Below are positions 8,249 to 16,580 of a stretch of 32,970 nt of DNA, piece by piece (the first letter of the stretch is position 1; each line of letters opens with the position of its first letter). The position numbers were made by a program, and so were the translations under genes. The notes beneath the pieces were generated by a model that was not told where the DNA came from, did not search any database, and saw nothing but the letters and a program-made list of their open reading frames with translations. Origin of the DNA: Candidatus Gastranaerophilales bacterium (GTDB taxonomy: Bacteria > Cyanobacteriota > Vampirovibrionia > Gastranaerophilales > Gastranaerophilaceae); the NCBI GenBank assembly GCA_944323265.1, contig CALURX010000022.1, forward strand, positions 1 to 32,970, written 5' to 3'.

Positions 8249-10198
8249 CTACAACAACTGCAAAGCAATACTCGGCGTTTGGTTAACAGTTGCAAGAAGT
8301 GTTGCGGAAGCCTGTTGGAGAATTTGCATTTTGATATACTGACTGGACTCTTCCGCAATATCCGCATCACGAATAGTTGACTGCGTCGAAGTCAAATTAT
8401 CTATCGATACCCCGATTGATTCAAGCGCAGATTCAAGTCTGTTATACGCTGCGCCATATTCAGTCTGTTTTGCACTGATTTGAGCTAAAACTTCGTCAAT
8501 TTGTTCCAAGGCATTACGAGCTGAGTCTGAAGTTGATACATCAAGTGTTAGAGAAAAATTAAAACCTAACTCCAACAATATTTGTGAGCTTTCGTCAGAA
8601 TGTATACCGGCTTGAAACTTAATACTGACTGGATTAGATGGCAGTATACCACCGTCAATAAGACCACTTAAATCCAAATTTCCGTAATTGTCACCGATTG
8701 CATTTAAACCGGAATTAACGGCGCTATAGTATATACAATTATCTATAAATCCATCTTCTGTAGAACCAATAAATGCTCCAGTTGTTGTCTCATCATTGCC
8801 AATAATCGAACTTGTAGTATAACTATTATGGATTTCTCCTTGTGAAAGTCCTAATAATCCACCGACATGCTCGTCTCCTATTACACTTCCTGTCGAATAG
8901 CAATTTTGCATTGTAGAAGAGCCAGCAAATTCTCCTGCGAGTCCACCAACTTCAGTTCCTCCATTTACATTACCTGTTGCATAACTATTTAAAATGGTTC
9001 CATACCATACCTCACCAATAAGACCACCTATCAAATAGTCTGTTTCTGTTGAATTAACATTTCCGGTTGCATAACAATTATCAACTGTACACTGGTCTAC
9101 TTCACCAGCTAAACCACCGGCATAGTCACCGTCATTAGTAATATTCCCTGTTGAATATGAATTAATGATATCAAGATACTCTGCTATTCCAATAATTCCT
9201 CCGGTCTCACCGCCTCCCACAATATTTGCTGTTGAATAGCAATTTTGAATATTACCTCCCTGCAGGTCTCCAATGATACCTCCCGTCTCTCCTTTACTTC
9301 CTATAATAGTTCCATTTGTTACATAACAATTTATAAAACTTGTCGTATAACCCCCTCCACTTAATCCGCCAACATCTCTTGAGCCGGTTATATTAATATT
9401 CTCTAGGCCTATATTAGATATTATAGCGCCGTATGTATATCCAAAGAATCCTTGATAGTTTTCATTTGGTTTATTAATTGTAAGGTTTTTTATTTTATAC
9501 CCATTTCCGTTAAACTCGCCTGTAAAAGAATTTCTAGAATTACTGTCTGTTCCAATTGAATCCCAGTCATAGCCTGCAAGGTTGATATCGTTCATCAATA
9601 TGTATTTACCGTCCAGGTCGTTTTGCATTGCTTGCAATTCATCAGCGGTTTTGATAACTGTATATCCCTGTTGAATAGCTTCCTCTTCTGTTAAACGCTC
9701 AACCTCCTCAATAAAACCGTCATACTTTGCAGCAGGCGGTTCTGTTGTGGGGCCTACAGGAAAAGCTGGGCCGGATGCAGTATCGCTATAAAGCTTAATA
9801 CCGTTATACTCTGTCGTTGTACGGATTCTTACGCATTCTGCAAGGCGTGCGTTGATTTCTGATTGAATGGCGCTTAACGAAGAAGCCCCATAAGTGCCGT
9901 TTGCTGCTTGTTCTGACAGGTCGCGCATTCTGGATAAGTGGTCGGATATCAAAGACAAGCTGTCCATTGCGGTTGTCAGCATATCCAAGCCCATTGATAC
10001 GTTATCCTGAGCAACACTATAAGAGGATAATTTGCTCGCAAGGCTTGTGGAGATTGCGTAATTTGCAGCATTGTCTTTTGCGTGGTTGATTTTATATCCT
10101 GTTGTCATGCGCTCTATTGCTTGGTTTAATCCGTTTGTGGATGCGGCCAGGTTTGAGCGTACTATTAAAGAAGAGAGATTGGAGTTTATGCTAATCAT
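8249..10198 (-). CDS. fliC: Flagellin with GLUG-repeat beta-helix insert
   Basis: The protein (649 residues) has complete flagellin ends. Residues 1-145 form the N-terminal D0/D1 coiled coil (MISINSNLSSLIVRSNL, MTTGYKINHAKDNAANYAIS). Residues about 550-649 form the C-terminal D1/D0 (NLTSTQSTIRDADIAEESS to IALQLL). The part normally forming D2/D3 is replaced by about 370 residues: a lead-in like that of GLUG proteins (TADELQAMQNDLDGKYILMN, FTGEFNGNGYKIKNLTI), then eight repeats about 28 residues apart centred on GG-hydrophobic-x-G (VGGLSG, TGGIIG, AGGLAG, IGGLIG, VGGLLG), alternating with N-C/S-Y-x-T-G-x-I/V. GLUG repeats occur in bacterial surface adhesins and IgA-protease-like proteins and are predicted beta-solenoids. 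The insert should face outward on the filament. AGGAGG lies 5 bases before the ATG. Confidence 0.92.
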   Translation of the reverse strand: MISINSNLSSLIVRSNLAASTNGLNQAIERMTTGYKINHAKDNAANYAISTSLASKLSSYSVAQDNVSMGLDMLTTAMDSLSLISDHLSRMRDLSEQAANGTYGASSLSAIQSEINARLAECVRIRTTTEYNGIKLYSDTASGPAFPVGPTTEPPAAKYDGFIEEVERLTEEEAIQQGYTVIKTADELQAMQNDLDGKYILMNDINLAGYDWDSIGTDSNSRNSFTGEFNGNGYKIKNLTINKPNENYQGFFGYTYGAIISNIGLENINITGSRDVGGLSGGGYTTSFINCYVTNGTIIGSKGETGGIIGDLQGGNIQNCYSTANIVGGGETGGIIGIAEYLDIINSYSTGNITNDGDYAGGLAGEVDQCTVDNCYATGNVNSTETDYLIGGLIGEVWYGTILNSYATGNVNGGTEVGGLAGEFAGSSTMQNCYSTGSVIGDEHVGGLLGLSQGEIHNSYTTSSIIGNDETTTGAFIGSTEDGFIDNCIYYSAVNSGLNAIGDNYGNLDLSGLIDGGILPSNPVSIKFQAGIHSDESSQILLELGFNFSLTLDVSTSDSARNALEQIDEVLAQISAKQTEYGAAYNRLESALESIGVSIDNLTSTQSTIRDADIAEESSQYIKMQILQQASATLLATVNQTPSIALQLL

Positions 10199-10632
10199 GC
10201 ATACCTCCTTTTGGGGTAAAAGTTTTAAAGCCCCTCACCCTGGCCATCTCCCTGGAAAGGAGAGGGAAAAGATTGTGAAGCCCTGTTTGCTCAACTCCTA
10301 AATTTCTAAACTCCTCAACTTTGTAAAAATGCCCAAAAGCAGTGCTATAAGAGGGCTTTACCCCCCCTACGAGGGCGCGAGCTTCAGCCCCATTACCGGT
10401 ATTGGGTAAGACAATAGTTCTATTCTTACTGTGATGATTGGATAGATACATAACGATGTCACATTCCTTGGCCTCTATTATATATTAAATATATTCCACA
10501 TACCTATAAAATAATAACAATTTTCATGTATATTGTTACAAATCGTTACATTATTGTAATAATCAAATCTAAGCCTTGGCAAATTTATGGGTTTATAATA
10601 TTATAGATTTTATTCCAATTTTAGGAGGGGAT
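10199..10632. promoter_or_regulatory. Divergent control region: flagellin leader and transporter upstream region
   Basis: No convincing gene lies here. On the minus strand a perfect TATAAT (10477-10482) would give the flagellin mRNA a leader of about 270 nt; I find no clear -35 box and no sigma-28 GCCGATAA match. The leader's start-proximal part (10220-10400) is GC-richer than its surroundings. On the plus side, the palindrome TTACA-TTAT-TGTAA (10546-10559) stands between the two divergent genes and could be an operator. Another TATAAT lies at 10594-10599 before the transporter. Confidence 0.4.
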
Positions 10633-11958
10633 ATGGAGAACTTTATAAGCTTTATACATTCTAATGCTATCGGAGTTTCTGCAACGATACTTATTATTGC
10701 ATATATATTTATAGCCCTTGAAAAGATTCCAAAAGTTACAGTTGCCCTAATCGGTGCTGCAATAACTTTAATTCTGGGACTTTTAGGTCAAAACAAGCTC
10801 ATAAATGGGGAATTTGAGCCTGGATATTTTATTAATTTTGTAGACTTTAATGTAATATTTCTTTTGGTTTCAATGATGATTGTTGTAAACATTGCAACCA
10901 GAAGCGGGATGTTTAATTGGGCGGCAATTGAAATGCTTAGAAAAACAAAGGGACACCCTAAATTGATACTTATATCTCTTTCGATTTTTACAGCAATTGC
11001 CTCTGCTTTTTTAGATAATGTTACGACCGTGATATTAATAATGCCTGTAACTTTTGTTATTGCTAAAGAATTGGATATTAATCCAATTCCATTTCTAATT
11101 ACAGAAATCCTTGCTTCAAATATAGGCGGCACTGCCACTCTCATTGGAGACCCGCCAAATATTATTATAGGAAGCGCTGCAGGATTTTCATTTATGGATT
11201 TTTTAAAAGAGCTTACAGACATTGTTCTTTTAATATTAGTTGTTTGCACTGGAATCCTGGTCTTTATCTTCAGAAAAGATCTTGTTAGCAATCCAGAAAA
11301 AATGAAAAATATTGTAGAACTGGATAATTCCCATACAATAACTGATAAACCGCTTATGATACGTTCAGGGCTTGTCTTGCTGCTTGTTATCCTCGGGTTT
11401 ATACTGCATGATGTTATACACATACAAACCTGTGTTGTTGCGATGGCCGGTGCAGCATTTTTGCTATTGTTTGAAAATCCGCATGAAGCTTTCCAAGAAA
11501 TAGAGTGGAATACAATATTCTTCTTTATAGGGTTATTTATTATTATAGGCGGGCTTGAACATGCCGGCGGAATCAAATTAATGTCAGAATGGCTATTAGC
11601 TATTACTAATGGCTCGCAGCATGCTGCAGCTATGATTATATTATGGGCCTCAGGTGTTTTATCAGGAATTATTGATAATATACCTTACACAGCGACAATG
11701 GCTCCCCTGCTGGTTGAAGTTCAAAAGGTTATGGGGGCAGAATATACACACCCTTTATGGTGGTGCCTATCTCTCGGGGCTTGCCTAGGAGGCAATATGA
11801 CAATAATTGGAGCAGCTGCTAATGTTATTGTGTCTGAAACAGCAGCTGCGGCAGATTATCCTATAAAGTTTATGGATTTTTTAAAATATGGTGTACTAAT
11901 TACCACTGTTTCATTATTAATGAGTACAGGATATATCTGGCTGAGATTTTTAACCTAA
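10633..11958 (+). CDS. ArsB/NhaD-type ion transporter (SLC13-like permease)
   Basis: From the ATG at 10633 the protein has 441 residues; AGGAGG with 5-base spacing fixes this start, and an upstream in-frame ATG at 10576 lacks a ribosome site. It is an all-membrane protein of the ion-transporter superfamily with the inverted-repeat hallmark. The first half has FLDNVTTVILIMPVTF and GGTATLIGDPPNIIIGSAAG; the second has GIIDNIPYTATMAPL and GGNMTIIGAAANVIVSE. These re-entrant hairpins form the transport site in ArsB and NhaD relatives. The substrate (Na+/H+, arsenite or an organic anion) cannot be read from sequence. No arsenic genes are nearby. It sits 10 bases before uridine phosphorylase, probably as one operon. 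Confidence 0.85.
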   Translation: MENFISFIHSNAIGVSATILIIAYIFIALEKIPKVTVALIGAAITLILGLLGQNKLINGEFEPGYFINFVDFNVIFLLVSMMIVVNIATRSGMFNWAAIEMLRKTKGHPKLILISLSIFTAIASAFLDNVTTVILIMPVTFVIAKELDINPIPFLITEILASNIGGTATLIGDPPNIIIGSAAGFSFMDFLKELTDIVLLILVVCTGILVFIFRKDLVSNPEKMKNIVELDNSHTITDKPLMIRSGLVLLLVILGFILHDVIHIQTCVVAMAGAAFLLLFENPHEAFQEIEWNTIFFFIGLFIIIGGLEHAGGIKLMSEWLLAITNGSQHAAAMIILWASGVLSGIIDNIPYTATMAPLLVEVQKVMGAEYTHPLWWCLSLGACLGGNMTIIGAAANVIVSETAAAADYPIKFMDFLKYGVLITTVSLLMSTGYIWLRFLT

Positions 11959-11968
11959 GGAGATTTAA

Positions 11969-12730
11969 ATGAAATATTCAGATGACGGAACACAATATCA
12001 TATCGGGCTTAAAGAGGGGGATGTTGGTGAATATGTAATTCTTCCCGGAGACCCTAAAAGATGTGCAAAAATTGCTGCCTACTTTGATGATGCAAAACTT
12101 GTTGCGGATAGAAGAGAATTCACAACGTATACTGGTTTTCTTAACGGAGTAAAGGTAAGTGTTACATCAACAGGCATAGGAGGCCCTTCTGCCGCTATTG
12201 CCTTAGAAGAACTGGTAAAAGTCGGCGCAAAATATTTTATCCGTGTCGGAACCTGCGGCGGAATGGACACTGATGTAAAAAGTGGAGATTTAGTTATTGC
12301 AACCGGCGCGATTAGAATGGAAGGCACTACAAAAGAGTATGCTCCTATTGAATTTCCGGCAGTTGCTGATTACGAAATAGTAACTGCTCTTATAAATTCT
12401 GCGAAAAAGTTAAGCCTGCCGTACCACGTTGGGGTTGTCGAGTGCAAAGATTCTTTTTATGGGCAGCATAGCCCGGAAAAAATGCCTGTAAGCTATGAGC
12501 TTTTGAATAAGTGGGACGCTTGGCTCAAGTTAGGTTGTCTCGCATCAGAAATGGAGTCAGCGGCATTATTTGTTGTAGGAAGTTATTTAAGAGTAAAAGT
12601 AGGCTCGATATTTCTGGTCGTAGCAAATCAGGAAAGGGAAAAACTGGGGCTGGAAAATCCTGTAGTACATGATACGGACTCTGCTATTAAAACGGCCGTA
12701 GAAGCAATAAAAGAGCTTATTGCACATTAA
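11969..12730 (+). CDS. udp: Uridine phosphorylase
   Basis: At 253 residues it matches the length of typical Udp enzymes, which split uridine with phosphate into uracil and ribose-1-phosphate. Family blocks are [22 protein letters not shown] at the N-terminus (phosphate site G-D-P-x-R), [16 protein letters not shown], the signature [10 protein letters not shown], and the substrate region EMESAALF with Glu and Met positioned for ribose binding. A QER segment near residue 221 ([11 protein letters not shown]) fits the uridine-type rather than purine-type branch. It follows the transporter by 10 bases with GGAG as ribosome site. Its last 14 bases overlap the convergent queE gene. Confidence 0.9.
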   Translation: MKYSDDGTQYHIGLKEGDVGEYVILPGDPKRCAKIAAYFDDAKLVADRREFTTYTGFLNGVKVSVTSTGIGGPSAAIALEELVKVGAKYFIRVGTCGGMDTDVKSGDLVIATGAIRMEGTTKEYAPIEFPAVADYEIVTALINSAKKLSLPYHVGVVECKDSFYGQHSPEKMPVSYELLNKWDAWLKLGCLASEMESAALFVVGSYLRVKVGSIFLVVANQEREKLGLENPVVHDTDSAIKTAVEAIKELIAH

Positions 12731-13376
12731 TAAACTTATGTACCTGAGGAATTAACCTAGTTTTTGGATAAATGGAAAGACATTTATCTAAAATTTTAGA
12801 CATAAATATTGAATCCACAGCAGAGTTAACTCCCTCCATTTTGGGTTGCAAAATCAGTTCAATATCATATTTTTTGCATAATTGGGTCATTTTTGTGATT
12901 TCCGAATCAGTAATTTTAGAATCAAATACAACTTTTGCAAAAAGTTTCTTTTGGTTTGCAATCGCAAAAAATTTGTCATGTTCTTCCCACAGCTCATCAA
13001 GTCCTGTACAAGAAGGAAGCTTTATATCCGCAGACACGTAAGTTACGTCATCAATAACATCTTCCAAATTCTTATATAGAGTTCCGTTTGTCTCAAGGTA
13101 CACCGGAAGTTTGCATTGAGGTAGAAAATCTTTCAGAAACTCAACATTCAAAAGCGGTTCCCCCCCTGTTAAAGATACTGAATGGCAATCTAGGTTATTA
13201 TCTATTATTTTCAAAATTTCATCAAGGGAATATTCTGCCGCACCATTAGCGTCAAACTCCGTATCACAGTATCCGCAATTTAAATTACATCCGCAAAATC
13301 TTATAAATAACTGTTTGTATCCGACATAAGGCCCTTCACCCTGTATCGAAGCAAAAATCTCTTTTACTTTTACCAT
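12717..13376 (-). CDS. queE: 7-carboxy-7-deazaguanine synthase (radical SAM)
   Basis: This 219-residue radical SAM enzyme shows the QueE start ([22 protein letters not shown]), then the 4Fe-4S motif CNLNCGYC (Cys30, Cys34, Cys37), and the SAM-contacting SLTGGEPLL and [11 protein letters not shown] blocks. It converts 6-carboxytetrahydropterin to 7-carboxy-7-deazaguanine in queuosine precursor synthesis. Other queuosine genes are not in the window. It lies 3 bases after the dnaJ-like gene on the same strand, so both likely share the dnaJ promoter. Its 3' end overlaps the udp 3' end by 14 bases. Confidence 0.93.
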   Translation of the reverse strand: MVKVKEIFASIQGEGPYVGYKQLFIRFCGCNLNCGYCDTEFDANGAAEYSLDEILKIIDNNLDCHSVSLTGGEPLLNVEFLKDFLPQCKLPVYLETNGTLYKNLEDVIDDVTYVSADIKLPSCTGLDELWEEHDKFFAIANQKKLFAKVVFDSKITDSEITKMTQLCKKYDIELILQPKMEGVNSAVDSIFMSKILDKCLSIYPKTRLIPQVHKFINVQ

Positions 13377-13379
13377 TTT

Positions 13380-14348
13380 CTATTCTCTTACTCTGCCGGA
13401 AGAAATTTCTCTGAGTTTTTTGTACAGATTTATCTCTTCCTGTGTCAAACTCTTTGGAATTTGGATTTCCACAGTTACAATCATATCACCAACTTTATTA
13501 TTTTGCACAATTCCGCAGCCGCTCAAACGAATCTTCTGTCCGTTTTGAGTATTCGGAGCTATTTTAAATGAAACATTACCTTTTAGAGTCGGGATTGTAA
13601 TTTCAGCGCCAAGAGCGGCTTCATAAGGCGCAACCGGAATGGTCTTAAGGATATTAAGCCCGTCTGTTTTGTAGTTTTTGGGTTCTTTTATGTGAATTGT
13701 CAAATACAAATCGCCATTTGCACCGCCATTTATTCCCTTTTCGCCTTCTCCGGCCAGTCTTATTTTTGATTTGTCTTTAATTCCTGCCGGAATTTTTACA
13801 TTAAATCTTTTATATGTTGAAGTTTCGCCTTTACCTTTACAGTAAGGACATTTAGAAGCATTAACAAATTTTCTGCCGTTGCATTTCGGACAGATTTGGG
13901 TTTGGAGCATATTTATAATTTTGGTCGTCCCGCCTGCTGCTTCAAAAACAGAGATTTCTACATCAGAATAAATATCATCACCTCTTTTGGGGGATTCGGT
14001 CTTCTTTTGGGCATCTTTGTATCTTTTTGAAATAAACTCTTCCCAATTAAAAGTAAAGCCCTGCTTTTTGGTGTGGTATGTATCTTTTCTTGGAGTCTCT
14101 TCTTCTGTTTTTGAAGAACTTTTAGCGTATGAATAGAACCTTCTTGCAGTATCATAATCAGCCTTTCTATTCTTATCCGAAAGGATTTCGTACGCTTCAT
14201 TAATTTCTTTAAATTTTGCAATCACATCGGGAGTGCTTCCCGCAACATCAGGATGCCATTTGCGTGCAAGATGACGGTAGGCAGATTTGATTTCATCTTG
14301 CGTACTAAACTCCGGTATGTCTAAAATTTTATAGTAATCTTTAGCCAT
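13380..14348 (-). CDS. DnaJ/CbpA-type Hsp40 co-chaperone
   Basis: The 322-residue protein has a J domain at residues 3-70 with the HPD tripeptide (His32-Pro-Asp34, in ARKWHPDVAG), which stimulates DnaK ATPase. A charged linker follows, then the two-barrel substrate-binding region (ISVFEAAGGTTKIINM ... IPAGIKDKSKIRLAGEG). The zinc region is reduced: only two CxxCxG units (CPKCNGRK, CPYCKGKG) instead of the four in DnaJ. It is therefore neither a classic type I DnaJ nor a zinc-free CbpA. No grpE or dnaK is adjacent. The ATG lacks a ribosome site, and a promoter lies only 6 bases upstream. Confidence 0.85.
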   Translation of the reverse strand: MAKDYYKILDIPEFSTQDEIKSAYRHLARKWHPDVAGSTPDVIAKFKEINEAYEILSDKNRKADYDTARRFYSYAKSSSKTEEETPRKDTYHTKKQGFTFNWEEFISKRYKDAQKKTESPKRGDDIYSDVEISVFEAAGGTTKIINMLQTQICPKCNGRKFVNASKCPYCKGKGETSTYKRFNVKIPAGIKDKSKIRLAGEGEKGINGGANGDLYLTIHIKEPKNYKTDGLNILKTIPVAPYEAALGAEITIPTLKGNVSFKIAPNTQNGQKIRLSGCGIVQNNKVGDMIVTVEIQIPKSLTQEEINLYKKLREISSGRVRE

Positions 14349-14354
14349 ACTAAA

Positions 14355-14382
14355 AATTTAATGATAAGAATAAAAAAGTCAA
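14355..14382 (-). promoter_or_regulatory. Promoter of dnaJ-like gene, leaderless candidate
   Basis: Minus-strand TTGACT (14377-14382), a 16-base spacer and TAAATT (14355-14360). Only 6 bases separate the -10 box from the ATG at 14348 and there is no ribosome site, so transcription should start at or next to the start codon. Confidence 0.5.
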
Positions 14383-14422
14383 CGGATATTAATACAATAG
14401 TTTAATAGCCTTTTTGTCCCAC

Positions 14423-14451
14423 TTGAAATTATACTAACTCGGTGATATCAT
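14423..14451 (+). promoter_or_regulatory. Promoter of thioredoxin-like gene, leaderless candidate
   Basis: TTGAAA (14423-14428), exactly 17 bases, then TATCAT (14446-14451); the ATG at 14458 follows after 6 bases. The bases before the ATG (CAAAGC) hold no ribosome site. It fires away from the dnaJ promoter in the same 109-base gap. Confidence 0.55.
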
Positions 14452-14457
14452 CAAAGC

Positions 14458-14826
14458 ATGTTTAAAAAGTGTTTATTAATTTTATCAATCATAGGTATGC
14501 TTCCTGTTTTTGCAGGAGAAGTAGAAAATGCGCTTGCACAAAATAAAAATGTATTTTTATATTTATACACACCAAAATGCGGCTATTGCGTAAAATTTAA
14601 TCCGAAATATAATAAATTAGCAAAAATGTATGATAAACAATATACTTTTGTTAAAGTAGATGCTTCTACGCCTTATGGCTTCAATATCATGAGACAATAC
14701 AACGGCAGATTTGTTCCTTATGTCTTGCTGCTTGACCCTAAAAACAAAACAGTGGAAAATATTCCGCCTTATTGTCTTATGGATAATGCTTGCGTAGAAG
14801 GAGCTTTAAAAGGGTTTAAGAAATAA
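14458..14826 (+). CDS. Exported thioredoxin-fold protein
   Basis: This small protein (122 residues) has a signal peptide (MFKKCLLILSIIGMLPVFAG), so it should act outside the cytoplasm. The thioredoxin fold is marked by FLYLYTPKCGYCVKFNP with redox cysteines Cys41 and Cys44 (CGYC), then YTFVKVDAS and the cis-proline region RFVPYVLLLDP. The likely role is thiol reduction or exchange in the periplasm; the partner is unknown. Two further cysteines near the C-terminus (CLMDNAC) could form a structural disulfide. It precedes rfbA by 16 bases and may share its transcript. It has no ribosome site of its own. Confidence 0.8.
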   Translation: MFKKCLLILSIIGMLPVFAGEVENALAQNKNVFLYLYTPKCGYCVKFNPKYNKLAKMYDKQYTFVKVDASTPYGFNIMRQYNGRFVPYVLLLDPKNKTVENIPPYCLMDNACVEGALKGFKK

Positions 14827-14842
14827 TCGAAAGGATGTATTA

Positions 14843-15736
14843 ATGAAAGGGATTGTACTCGCAGGCGGGGCAGGAACAAGATTATATCCGGCATCTCAGC
14901 CAATTTCTAAAATTTTGCTTCCTATATATGACAAACCGATGATTTATTATCCGCTATCAACCCTTATGCTTGCAGGAATTAAAGACATCCTGATTATTAC
15001 CAATGAGACTGATTATGATAATTTTATTAAGCTGCTTGGTGACGGTTCGCAATTCGGTTTGAATCTTAAATATAAAATCCAGTATGTTCAAAGAGGGATT
15101 GCGGACGCTTTTTTGATAGCGGAAGATTTTATTGCTGGCGAGGACGTTGCGCTTATACTGGGTGATAACATATTCCACGGACACGGATTTTCAACACTTA
15201 TGAAAAATGCTCTTGCAAAACACAGCGGCGCAACAATTTTCGGATACACGGTAAAAGACCCTGAAAGATTTGGTGTTGTTGAGTTTGACGAAAATAATAA
15301 AGCAATTTCTCTGGAAGAAAAGCCTGCTAATCCAAAATCTAATTACGCTGTAACCGGTTTATATTTTTATGACGGCAGGGTATGCGAATACGCTAAACAG
15401 CTTAAACCTTCTCAAAGAGGAGAATTAGAGATTACTGATTTGAATAAAATTTATCTTGAAAAAGGCAAGTTAAATGTAGAAATCTTAGGACGCGGATTTG
15501 CATGGCTTGATACAGGAACACACGATTCAATGCTTCAGGCAAGTTTGTTTGTTCAGACAATGGAACTGAATAAAGGGGTTAAAATTTCCTGCCTTGAAGA
15601 AATTGCGTTCAATCAAGGGTTTATTACAAAAGAAGAACTTTTAAGAAAAATAGAAAAATACGGATTCAAAAACGATTACTACAATTATGTGAGAACAGTA
15701 ATTGAACATCCTGATTTGGTTGCACTGAGCGTTTAA
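14843..15736 (+). CDS. rfbA: Glucose-1-phosphate thymidylyltransferase
   Basis: The 297-residue nucleotidyltransferase joins dTTP and glucose-1-phosphate to dTDP-glucose, the first step toward dTDP-rhamnose and other dTDP sugars for surface polysaccharide. The N-terminal GGAGTRLYPAS loop binds the nucleotide, and KILLPIYDKPMIYYPLSTLM is the RmlA signature. ILGDNIFHGHG holds the metal-binding Asp, followed by EEKPANPKSNYAVTGLYFYD and GRGFAWLDTGTH. The length is standard. The other rml genes are not in the window. A GAAAGGA ribosome site precedes the ATG. Its stop overlaps the stop of the convergent gene at 15733. Confidence 0.95.
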   Translation: MKGIVLAGGAGTRLYPASQPISKILLPIYDKPMIYYPLSTLMLAGIKDILIITNETDYDNFIKLLGDGSQFGLNLKYKIQYVQRGIADAFLIAEDFIAGEDVALILGDNIFHGHGFSTLMKNALAKHSGATIFGYTVKDPERFGVVEFDENNKAISLEEKPANPKSNYAVTGLYFYDGRVCEYAKQLKPSQRGELEITDLNKIYLEKGKLNVEILGRGFAWLDTGTHDSMLQASLFVQTMELNKGVKISCLEEIAFNQGFITKEELLRKIEKYGFKNDYYNYVRTVIEHPDLVALSV

Positions 15737-16494
15737 ATTTTATCTTCAAGGTCAGAATTAAAGTATCCTGCAATATATTTAAATGTATTCAGAGCCGTAT
15801 CAATACTCATTGTGCGGGGAGTGTTTCCGCGTTTTTCTTTTACTGTTATGGTGTTATTTTTTAAGTCAACATCTTCCAGAATATAAACATGCCAGGTTCT
15901 CCCATCGAGCATCTTGGGGCCTGTTGCGATAACAAAACTGTGATTTTTCTCTTTCTCCATGTGCTCAAAAAGGTGCATAACCTCTGCTCTATAGCCGTTA
16001 AGGTCAAAGTTGAAATCAGTTTCCGCTATAACTCTCGGCTCTTTTCCGGTTAGAATTTTCATAAAATGCGATGGCAGGCTGTTTTCAAAAGTATAAGTCT
16101 TAAAGTTATCAGAAAACCGGCAAATCCACGGCTTTGCTTTGTAAGTTTTCTCGTATTCTCCGACCGAAATATCCATTGCCCTTATAATATCATTGTCCTG
16201 TTTTTCATAAAGCTTCTCATACCCTTTCACCGCCTGATTTGAAGGGATTGAATATTTTACCCTGCTGCCTTTATTATACAAATAGCAGTTAATAATATTC
16301 GGGTTATTATCATCGTATTCTATCTGTTTTTTCAAAACCTTTCTGCCGTTCGGCGTATGTGAAAGCGTCTCCAGAGTTGTCATCAAATAACAATCGCTAA
16401 AATGCTGTTTTGCCTGCTCAAAATTATCAATATCCTTATCTGATATTGACGCTTTAAAGCTAATAAAATTCGGATAGTTAATACGAGAGAGCAT
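15733..16494 (-). CDS. Candidate calpain-like cysteine peptidase with FK motif
   Basis: The 253-residue protein has no clear name. The N-terminus carries the FK motif (NFISFKAS, residues 9-16). FSDCYLMTTLETLSHTPNGR resembles the calpain active-site helix (G-D-C-W-L-L-A-A-L), with Cys35 as possible nucleophile. RTWHVYILEDVD puts His202 where calpains have G-H-A-Y, and Asn224 (KRGN) lies 22 residues later, close to the spacing of the calpain His and Asn. The distal half alternates short beta strands and loops. Gln27 or Gln30 could form the oxyanion hole. There is no signal peptide and no calcium-site motif. The peptidase call is pattern-based; a catalytically dead relative is possible. Confidence 0.45.
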   Translation of the reverse strand: MLSRINYPNFISFKASISDKDIDNFEQAKQHFSDCYLMTTLETLSHTPNGRKVLKKQIEYDDNNPNIINCYLYNKGSRVKYSIPSNQAVKGYEKLYEKQDNDIIRAMDISVGEYEKTYKAKPWICRFSDNFKTYTFENSLPSHFMKILTGKEPRVIAETDFNFDLNGYRAEVMHLFEHMEKEKNHSFVIATGPKMLDGRTWHVYILEDVDLKNNTITVKEKRGNTPRTMSIDTALNTFKYIAGYFNSDLEDKI

Positions 16495-16524
16495 ATATAT
16501 ATTAAAATAAAAAAATGTTAATTA

Positions 16525-16558
16525 TTGATAAATTATTGCAAAAATGTTACAATTGTAA
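16525..16558 (+). promoter_or_regulatory. Promoter of the rpiB operon with palindrome
   Basis: TTGATA (16525-16530), 18 bases, then TACAAT (16549-16554) with a TG extension. The -10 box lies inside the perfect palindrome TTACAATTGTAA (16547-16558), which resembles the TTACA-TTAT-TGTAA palindrome at 10546-10559. AAAGGTG serves as ribosome site for rpiB. Confidence 0.5.
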
Positions 16559-16580
16559 AGCAAAGTAAAAAGGTGCTTTA

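Noticed and set aside
10191-10451. An 86-codon minus-strand frame in the flagellin leader
   Set aside because: It overlaps the flagellin start, has low-complexity GC-rich codons and no family signature; more likely untranslated leader.
10788-11576. A 262-codon frame antisense to the transporter
   Set aside because: It is the mirror of a strongly supported membrane-protein gene; the Ile/Ser-rich composition is the usual antisense shadow.
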